Assembly (NCBI GenBank): GCA_009885905.1
Contig: VFJU01000371.1
Span: 1 to 5,007, forward strand
Origin: Verrucomicrobiota bacterium
Lineage (GTDB): Bacteria; Verrucomicrobiota; Verrucomicrobiia; Verrucomicrobiales; Akkermansiaceae
Length of the DNA stretch: 5,007 bases
Reading direction: 5' to 3'
Under the pieces are notes generated by a model. The model had not been told where the DNA came from. It saw only the letters and a program-made list of their open reading frames with translations, and searched no databases. The translations under genes and the position numbers were made by a program. Of this stretch, positions 1 through 5,007 are shown one piece after another (position 1 is the stretch's first letter; each line of letters opens with the position of its first letter).

Positions 1-99
1 GTGTGCTTTCACGCTGACTCCACCACAAGCCTACGGCGGATGTTAGAATAATAATCAGAAAGATACGAGATCGATTGGTCAAAGGAATTGATTAGTAAG
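1..99. other. Non-coding flank downstream of the DUF1501 gene
   Basis: I see no supported gene, tRNA, strong promoter or U-tract terminator here. The region is moderately AT-rich in its centre (about 40-60). An open frame on the minus strand through it runs into the DUF1501 gene in another frame and has no family features. Confidence 0.5.
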
Positions 100-125
100 C
101 TAACGGCAAGCGGCACCTCCGTTAG
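100..125 (-). repeat. Short inverted repeat overlapping the DUF1501 stop codon
   Basis: The arms are CTAACGG (100-106) and CCGTTAG (119-125), with a 12-nt loop. The repeat could form a 7-bp stem in the mRNA right at the stop codon (122-124). No T-run follows in the direction of transcription, so this is not a convincing intrinsic terminator. It might be a weak 3'-end hairpin or chance. Confidence 0.3.
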
Positions 126-1621
126 GCGTTCATAAAGCCGAGGTCGGGCAGCGCGAAGCGGGTAAGATTTGGGAAAACTACCGGCATGTAGGTAGAATTG
201 ACACCGAACCACTTGGCGAGCGTGGCGCTGTATTCATCCACGCTGGTTCGGGGAATCCAGCGTCCGGTGCTCGTGTCATCAGGGCCGTTAACCTGTAAGA
301 CGGGAAAGGTGCCGTAGATACGCTGTCCACGGACAGCGCCAGTGCTTGGATTGCCAGTGCCTCCAAAGATGATGTGGTGACTTCCCCATCCGTGGTCGCT
401 GCCTTGACCGTTCGTTGGCAAGGTACGACCGAAGTCAGAGGCTGTGAAGCCAACAACGCTGTCTGTGAGCGATGCGTTGCTAGTTTGAACCGCAAGTTGC
501 TCGATGGCGGCTTGGAAGGCACCGATAGATTCGCTTAACTCATTAAGCAAATCGGCGTGGGAACCATAAAGAGCATTACCGGGATTCGCCGCGTTTCCAA
601 GCTGTGCGGTGTGGGTGTCATAGCCGCCAACGGAAACGAAAAAAATCTGGCGTTTGATCTTGAGCGTGTCGCGACCGGCGATCATTCGTGCGACCATTTT
701 AAGTTGATTCCCCAGAGTGGTGGTTGGAAAAAGTGTAGTCCAAGTCGTAGATGCAGTGGATGCAATGGCGGAGTTGAGGATAGATCCTGTGGCTACGGCA
801 CCATCGAGTATTTCGCCAAAGGTATCTACTTGGAGATTTTGCTGAGGAGTTTGGGCGATGGAGCGGATCGTCGCTTCGCGAGTGGAACCCGCCGTGACGC
901 CGTTCAGAGTGACAGCGCCAGAAGTGGACACGTGAAACTGTTGCGCAACAGAACCAACCTCGAAAGTATTTGCTCCAGCAAGACTGGTACAGAGGGAAAT
1001 TTTAGCTTTATTGCTCTCATCCGTGATGAGTTCTTTCTGATAGGGTTGGAGGATATCCGCGATACGACCACCCCAACCAGTGCGCGGCGGTTGGTCAGGA
1101 AGCGAGGTCTGCCAATGAGTGACCTGATCGGTATGGGAAAACAACTGTGGCGGAAGGGCAACGAGTTTATTTTTGTATTGATTTTGATTGGTGGGGTAAA
1201 GAAGCGGGCCGACGTTAAACAAGGTGGCAAGTTTGCCAGAGTTGAAAAGCGCAGCCAGTTCTGGACAGTTCGGATGGAAGCCGTATTCGTTACCGTCGCC
1301 GTTAAGCGGACTGATTGAATTGAGCAGAGACTGCGGAATCGCCAGATTCTGGCGAGCAGCGGCGTAATTCGCGTAAGCCGACCCCCGGGGTACGATGAAG
1401 TTATTACAATCGTTACCGCCGCTCAGATGAATACACACGAGAGCCTTGTAACCGGGCAAGGAATCGTTACCTGAAGCTTGCGCGAGCGCGGAGTTGATCA
1501 AGCGGAAGTCGCGAATTACACTGGAAATAGCGATAGATTGCAGCGCAGCACAACCCGCTTGCCTAAGAAATCCACGGCGAGTCCGGAGGAGAGAATTTCG
1601 GTCTTGATCAATATTAGACAT
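122..1621 (-). CDS. DUF1501 family protein, Tat-exported, alkaline phosphatase-like superfamily
   Basis: Complete 499-residue protein, a usual length for DUF1501 (PF07394). The ATG at 1621 is supported because a twin-arginine motif (TRRGFLRQAG, residues 14-23) follows closely. Family motifs in order: LSGGNDCNN (66-74), SHTDQVTHWQ (162-171), GWGGRIAD (182-189), GGYDTH (332-337), SDFGRT (395-400), GSDHGWGSHH (407-416), and a C-terminal TGRWIPRTSVDEYSATLAKW segment ending in DLGFMNA. By analogy with alkaline phosphatase-like enzymes, D71, D335, H337, D409, H410 and H415/H416 are candidate metal ligands; this is inference, since no member's reaction is well established to my knowledge. The sulfatase C-x-P-S-R signature is absent. 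The protein probably acts outside the cytoplasm after folding inside, as Tat cargo often binds metals. It lies 24 bp downstream of the DUF1800 gene, its usual partner. Family assignment is very secure; enzymatic activity is not. Confidence 0.96.
   Translation of the reverse strand: MSNIDQDRNSLLRTRRGFLRQAGCAALQSIAISSVIRDFRLINSALAQASGNDSLPGYKALVCIHLSGGNDCNNFIVPRGSAYANYAAARQNLAIPQSLLNSISPLNGDGNEYGFHPNCPELAALFNSGKLATLFNVGPLLYPTNQNQYKNKLVALPPQLFSHTDQVTHWQTSLPDQPPRTGWGGRIADILQPYQKELITDESNKAKISLCTSLAGANTFEVGSVAQQFHVSTSGAVTLNGVTAGSTREATIRSIAQTPQQNLQVDTFGEILDGAVATGSILNSAIASTASTTWTTLFPTTTLGNQLKMVARMIAGRDTLKIKRQIFFVSVGGYDTHTAQLGNAANPGNALYGSHADLLNELSESIGAFQAAIEQLAVQTSNASLTDSVVGFTASDFGRTLPTNGQGSDHGWGSHHIIFGGTGNPSTGAVRGQRIYGTFPVLQVNGPDDTSTGRWIPRTSVDEYSATLAKWFGVNSTYMPVVFPNLTRFALPDLGFMNA
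1475..1621 (-). other. Twin-arginine (Tat) signal peptide of the DUF1501 protein
   Basis: Residues 1-49 form the predicted export signal. A polar n-region of 13 residues leads to T-R-R-G-F-L-R (14-20), a good match to the Tat consensus S/T-R-R-x-F-L-K. A weakly hydrophobic stretch (G23 to I36) follows. A likely signal peptidase I site lies after A-L-A-Q-A (45-49). Oddly, R37, D38 and R40 interrupt the region between the hydrophobic core and the cleavage site, so the c-region is long and charged. The exact cleavage point is inferred. Confidence 0.85.
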
Positions 1622-1645
1622 GGCAGGAATTAAATTAGATTTCTC
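1622..1645 (-). promoter_or_regulatory. 24-bp intergenic spacer without a clear Shine-Dalgarno site
   Basis: This spacer lies between the TAA of the DUF1800 gene and the ATG of the DUF1501 gene. Read on the minus strand it is AT-rich and ends in AATTCCTGCC directly before the ATG. No AGGAGG-like sequence sits at the usual 5-10 nt distance. The only purine-rich stretch (AAGAGAAA) overlaps the upstream stop and is too far away. The tight spacing supports an operon. Start selection may rely on translational coupling or a non-Shine-Dalgarno mechanism, which is inference. Confidence 0.5.
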
Positions 1646-4600
1646 TTAACGTTGGATCGCAAGTTCCGGAGAAATAGCGATTAGGTAAACAATAGCTCGG
1701 ATACGATTGCGGCGCTCAAAATCTGATGGTAATGTAGCGCTGTAGGTAATGTTAGTTGTATTAGAAACGTAGTTATAAATTTGATCTTCCAAGGTAATTT
1801 TCATCCCGCCAGCCATTAGAGTTTTCGAGAATTCTTGAATCAATGCGCGTAGGTTCGTGGTGTTCGTCCAGTAGTCAGAACCACTGGTGCGGGTGCCCAT
1901 CCATGGTGAGAAATCCATCATCATATCATCCTTACCTGTACGAAAGCTTGAAAAGCCATTAGAATAACCGGTCGTAGTCGGAACACTGGTGGTGCTTGTC
2001 GTTGAGTAAATTCCTCCGAAGATAAAATTAGCCTGGCGAATGACGTTGGTTTCGGAACTGATTTGAAACTCAGGAGTGGTGAGACCGCTTGAGGCTAACA
2101 CACCAGGATACTGATAGTCAGGTTGGAAGTAATTGAAAACTGTATCTGCCGCCAAAGGAGTTTGACCCAAATCCGTATCTGAGTTACCGACGTTCCAATC
2201 AGAATATCCAGAAATAGTATTTCCGCTGCGATCGATAATCAATCCCACCGAAGCTGCATGAATACTGCCAGAGAGAGTTCCAGAATGGACAGGCAGCACA
2301 CCTACATCGGGAGTGACTGTGTATTTTCTTGAGTCGCTAGCATCCACAGCTGTGATGGTGTAAGTTCCGTTAGTTGGTTGAATTGTTTGACCTGTTACCG
2401 GCGTAAAATTCAACACGAGTTTGGACGACACACCCAGACCGGGCAAGGAGTTACAAATGATGGTAAGTGCGGAACTCGCTTGCGTATAAATTCCGCGTAA
2501 CCATGCGACATCGCACTCGCCACTTACGCCAGAACCAACCGCAACCGCCGTGAAAGTCGTTGTCGAAGGAACGCTAGAAATTACCAAAACACTATCAGAC
2601 ATGGAAACTCCACCGCGAAAGCGAATCAAGACGGACTGACCAGCGCTAAGTCCGTGGGCCGAAGAACTCGTAAAGGTCGTGACATCCGCAGATTTTATCC
2701 ATGACATTCGATAGGCATCTTTAGTTTGTACGGTAAAAGTCGTACCGGAAACTGAAGCCACAGTGTAGTCGCTATCCGTAGCTGGGAGATTAGGGCTAGT
2801 AAAACCAAGTTGGACTTTTTGATTGGCAATAAGGCGATGAGCGGTGGGAGCCGTGTCTACCACGATCCATCCACCATTTTGGATAAAAGTGCCAGTGAAG
2901 TTATTTGCCGGCCGAAATGCTCGAACTAACTGGGTGACCCTCGTCACCGGTTCGCGTTGTTTGCCATAGCTTGGCGCACCAGATGCGATCAGCGAACGAG
3001 CCTCATAGTCTAACAATACTGCTTTGATGACTGCTTTCATATCGCCGCGGACGCCATATCCATTATCATTAAATTTACTAGAAACTCGGTAGATGTATCC
3101 CCGGCTCGGTGTGGATGTCACGAGTCGCTGGATCAGTTGTCGGCAGAGGAACGGGCCAAAGTTCGGGTGCTGAAAAATCTGTTCGTGAATCATCGCAAGT
3201 TCTTGGGAAGCAAGTGCTTGATAATTGGAATCCCCATACTGGGCGGAGGTATGCGTTGCGTAAGGGTCAATTGCAACCCCAGCGATGCTGGAAATCCCGG
3301 GGAGAACAACGTTGTTGAGTAGTCGCTTTTTCCCAATGAAGTGCCTAACAGGTACTTCACGCATCGGCTGAGTCCAGTTTGCGGATGCACCTAAAGATGT
3401 GCGATAAGCTCCTGTGTAGTTATAGTCCCAGCCAGTCAATCCATGTGCGAAACCGATGATGGTATCTTGATCATAAACTGAAATGGGCATCCCTTTGGAA
3501 TTGAGGATCAGCGAACCATCAGGATGCATGCGGTTGAGACCTAGCGAGAAAAGTTGGAGAATTTCACGGGCGTAGTTCTCGTTAGGAATGAGACCGGTGG
3601 ACAAGTTAGGCTTGTCGTTACGTAGCATATCGAGATAGCGACCCATCGCCGGATGCAGAGTGACATTTTCCAAAAGTTCGCGAGCGTTTCCGAAAGCTTG
3701 TTCTAGCAGAGTATCATAAAAACTGGATAATGCATTCGCCCTATTATCGAGCGGTCCATTTTCAGAAACAACCATGATCTCACTCAAAGCAAATGCAACA
3801 CGCTGGCGAAGTTGGTCGTCCGCTTCGATGGAATTTTTCCACCATGAATTGGTTGTGAGTGTATTAAGGTAAGTGGCATTGTTAGGTGATGTCACATTTC
3901 GGAACTTTTCGACATAGGGCAAATGATAGGTAATGGGTTTTACGAATTGGTTTTCGATCCACCCATCGTAGGAGGCCATCGATTGAAGAGTGGCGATGTC
4001 TGCAGGATTTGCTCCAAAGGTTGCTTGCTGGAGAAACCTTGAAGCGGCATTGGCTTGAGTATTACCAGCACCGGACTCGAGTGCCCAGTCGGCTGAACTT
4101 GGCGGTGGGGTGAATGTAGACGAACCGTCTAGCGCACGGAAATAGCCTTTGATTTCGCCATTGGGGTAACTGGTCGTGTGGATATTCAGATAAGCGTTTT
4201 GACCCAGCCCGTTAGCAATTTCAGATGCTGATAAAGCTCCCGTAGCCACGATGTTCCAAACGTAAGATCCATCGGCGAGCATTTGTACGTCTGGCTCATC
4301 GAGATCAAAAACAATGTTAGAGTTTGATGGCAACCTGTTGTCATGAACATGCATTCCGGTGAATGCTGAACCTAGGTTACTAAAATTCGGAGTGATCCAA
4401 GCGGTGGATTTATCTAATGAGAGTCGGATCATACCTGTTCCGTAAGCATTGGTGACGGCACCAGACTGCGGGGTAAGTTGTGCGAAGTGGAGTGTGCCAG
4501 TGGCCGAAGTGCCCAGCACGACATCCTCGAAGCGGGTGAGCAAGTGACCGGGAACGATTTCCGAAGGAGATGTGTCGGTTTCCCCAGGCTTGGACCAACC

Positions 4601-5007
4601 AAGCGCAAGATGGTCCGCACCGGAGCTTTCCTTGTGGAGGATTTGTAAATAGTATCGCGCTCCAGCCTCGAGATGAAGTAGCGTGGTCTGAGCAGCACCC
4701 GACCAATTAGAGTCACTGACTGGAGTTGTTAACTCGGCGCGTTTCCACGCATTTACCGGTTCATCGTCATTGGAAAGCCAGAACTCTGCGGACTCGTCTG
4801 CGCGCAGAAAGAAACGGTATTCTCCACTGACTGGCGCCGTAATATATCCTCGAATTCGTACACCATAATTGTCAGCGTTATTGGTAGGTGCCTGCAGCAA
4901 ACTGAGTATGGATGTGGACGTGACGGGTGTAGTGAGGGGAATGCTCGCAACGGATGAGCCTGAAATGTTAGACCAAAGTTCGCGCGTTATTCCACCACCA
5001 GCCTGGA
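1646..5007 (-). CDS. Large DUF1800 family protein with PA14 and CHRD domains (5' end beyond window)
   Basis: The frame is open from the window edge to a TAA at 1646-1648, giving 1119 visible residues (numbered here from the first full codon, 5003-5005). No start is visible: the TTG at 4898-4900 lies inside the PA14 domain and is not a credible start. Layout: PA14 (about 1-163), CHRD (167-291), a short Pro/Ser linker, DUF1800 N-terminal part (318-699), a beta-rich insertion (700-940), and DUF1800 C-terminal part (941-1119). DUF1800 (PF08811) hallmarks are FLQQATFGANPADI (324-337), LRQRVAFALSEIMVVS (399-414), NENYAREILQLFSLG (475-489), FGPFLCRQLIQRLV (616-629), REPVTRVTQLVRAF (684-697) and LGQTPLAADTVFNYFQPDY (946-964). 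The family is of unknown function. PA14 and CHRD domains suggest an extracytoplasmic or surface location, with PA14 often binding carbohydrate. The signal peptide would be upstream of the window. It is probably cotranscribed with the DUF1501 gene that follows. Confidence 0.95.
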   Translation of the reverse strand, partial: QAGGGITRELWSNISGSSVASIPLTTPVTSTSILSLLQAPTNNADNYGVRIRGYITAPVSGEYRFFLRADESAEFWLSNDDEPVNAWKRAELTTPVSDSNWSGAAQTTLLHLEAGARYYLQILHKESSGADHLALGWSKPGETDTSPSEIVPGHLLTRFEDVVLGTSATGTLHFAQLTPQSGAVTNAYGTGMIRLSLDKSTAWITPNFSNLGSAFTGMHVHDNRLPSNSNIVFDLDEPDVQMLADGSYVWNIVATGALSASEIANGLGQNAYLNIHTTSYPNGEIKGYFRALDGSSTFTPPPSSADWALESGAGNTQANAASRFLQQATFGANPADIATLQSMASYDGWIENQFVKPITYHLPYVEKFRNVTSPNNATYLNTLTTNSWWKNSIEADDQLRQRVAFALSEIMVVSENGPLDNRANALSSFYDTLLEQAFGNARELLENVTLHPAMGRYLDMLRNDKPNLSTGLIPNENYAREILQLFSLGLNRMHPDGSLILNSKGMPISVYDQDTIIGFAHGLTGWDYNYTGAYRTSLGASANWTQPMREVPVRHFIGKKRLLNNVVLPGISSIAGVAIDPYATHTSAQYGDSNYQALASQELAMIHEQIFQHPNFGPFLCRQLIQRLVTSTPSRGYIYRVSSKFNDNGYGVRGDMKAVIKAVLLDYEARSLIASGAPSYGKQREPVTRVTQLVRAFRPANNFTGTFIQNGGWIVVDTAPTAHRLIANQKVQLGFTSPNLPATDSDYTVASVSGTTFTVQTKDAYRMSWIKSADVTTFTSSSAHGLSAGQSVLIRFRGGVSMSDSVLVISSVPSTTTFTAVAVGSGVSGECDVAWLRGIYTQASSALTIICNSLPGLGVSSKLVLNFTPVTGQTIQPTNGTYTITAVDASDSRKYTVTPDVGVLPVHSGTLSGSIHAASVGLIIDRSGNTISGYSDWNVGNSDTDLGQTPLAADTVFNYFQPDYQYPGVLASSGLTTPEFQISSETNVIRQANFIFGGIYSTTSTTSVPTTTGYSNGFSSFRTGKDDMMMDFSPWMGTRTSGSDYWTNTTNLRALIQEFSKTLMAGGMKITLEDQIYNYVSNTTNITYSATLPSDFERRNRIRAIVYLIAISPELAIQR
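2186..2908 (-). other. Beta-rich insertion with three divergent tandem repeats inside the DUF1800 domain
   Basis: Visible residues 700-940 separate two conserved DUF1800 blocks: RVTQLVRAFRP before, and LGQTPLAADTVFNYF after. In ordinary family members these blocks are much closer together. The insertion is rich in Thr, Ser, Val and Gly. It reads as three units, each starting with Trp plus an aliphatic residue: W713 (nt 2869-2702), W769 (2701-2504) and W835 (2503-2249). Each then has an 'A-H-x-L-x-A-x-Q-x-V-x-h-x-F'-like strand pair (clear in units 1 and 2: TAHRLIANQKVQLGF and SAHGLSAGQSVLIRF; weaker in unit 3). Each ends in a strand of the type SVSGTTFTV, SVPSTTTFTAV or AVDASDSRKYTV. The pattern resembles small beta domains found in phage tail and surface proteins ('HGL..G..V' modules). 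That resemblance is from memory and unverified. Confidence 0.7.
4133..4507 (-). other. CHRD domain of the DUF1800 protein
   Basis: Visible residues 167-291. The segment TGTLHFAQLTPQSGAVTNAY opens the domain. FTGMHVHDNRLPSNSNIVFD then matches the CHRD 'hIH' region, and AYLNIHTTSYPNGEIKGYF is the characteristic final strand motif (N-h-H-T-x-x-x-P-x-G-E-I-+-G). CHRD (PF07452) is named from chordin and is found in many bacterial secreted proteins. Its role in bacteria is not known. It sits between PA14 and DUF1800 and is joined to the latter by a short Pro/Ser-rich linker. Confidence 0.88.
4517..5007 (-). other. PA14 domain region of the DUF1800 protein
   Basis: Visible residues 1-163. The opening GGGITRELWSNISGSSV resembles the start of bacterial PA14 modules. 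It is followed by NADNYGVRIRGYITAPVSGE, YRFFLRADESAEFWLS, LEAGARYYLQILHKESSGAD and HLALGWSKPGE, which are the typical PA14 beta-barrel segments (PF07691). PA14 modules commonly bind carbohydrate or occur in secreted and surface proteins. The domain may begin a few residues before the window edge. Its continuity across 4898-4900 shows that the gene extends further upstream. Confidence 0.9.

Noticed and set aside
100..125. Intrinsic terminator after the DUF1501 gene
   Set aside because: The 7-bp stem is real but overlaps the stop codon, has a 12-nt loop and is not followed by a T-run on the transcribed strand. It is listed only as an inverted repeat.
9..212. Minus-strand open frame of 67 codons reaching into the 3' flank
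   Set aside because: Most of it overlaps the DUF1501 3' end in another frame. It has no domain, no ribosome binding site and no conserved-looking composition.
557..1318. Long plus-strand open frame (253 codons) opposite the DUF1501 gene
   Set aside because: It lies in exact codon register on the antisense strand of the DUF1501 gene, where stops arise only opposite TTA, CTA and TCA codons. Its openness therefore reflects codon choice in the real gene. The translation has no recognisable domain and is a Cys/Arg/Gly-rich mixture.
2186..2908. Insertion in the DUF1800 gene as a mobile element or intein
   Set aside because: The frame is continuous, there are no terminal inverted repeats or target duplications, and no intein or endonuclease motifs are seen. 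The segment looks like ordinary beta-rich protein sequence.
2933..2948. Short perfect inverted repeat GGTGAC/GTCACC
   Set aside because: Only 6-bp arms, and it falls in the conserved REPVTRVTQL coding segment, so protein constraint and chance explain it.
3337..3359. Imperfect hairpin with 10-bp arms and a 3-nt loop inside the DUF1800 gene
   Set aside because: One mismatch, fully within a conserved coding stretch (REVPVRHF). An inverted repeat of this quality is expected about once by chance in 5 kb.
4410..4716. Two overlapping minus-strand open frames of about 95-98 codons
   Set aside because: They are out-of-frame shadows of the PA14/CHRD part of the DUF1800 gene, which has clear family motifs in its own frame.

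Overview
The window holds two convergently oriented genes on the minus strand that look like one transcription unit. Reading in the direction of transcription (from base 5007 towards base 1), the first is a very large DUF1800-family protein. Its 5' end lies outside the window and its stop is at 1646-1648. After a 24-bp gap comes a complete 499-residue DUF1501-family protein (1621 down to 122). The last 121 bases hold no gene that I can support. No RNA gene, mobile element, CRISPR array or phage gene is visible.

The visible part of the DUF1800 protein is a mosaic: a PA14 carbohydrate-binding-type domain, then a CHRD domain, then the DUF1800 domain. The DUF1800 domain is split by about 240 residues of beta-rich, Thr/Ser/Val-rich sequence, which I read as three divergent tandem repeats. 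The DUF1501 protein starts with a twin-arginine signal sequence. It keeps the His/Asp motifs typical of its family, which belongs to the alkaline phosphatase-like superfamily. DUF1800/DUF1501 neighbours are a recurring pair in several bacterial phyla. Their biochemical role is not established, so any function here (extracytoplasmic binding and hydrolysis of a polymer or ester) is inference.

Organism: the large multidomain exported DUF1800 protein with PA14 and CHRD domains, the adjacent Tat-exported DUF1501 protein, the moderate GC content and the lack of a clear Shine-Dalgarno sequence before the second gene fit Verrucomicrobiota or a related PVC-group bacterium. This is a judgement from domain style, not from a database match. 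The most interesting item is the repeat insertion inside the DUF1800 domain; the rest is a fairly standard example of a poorly understood gene pair.
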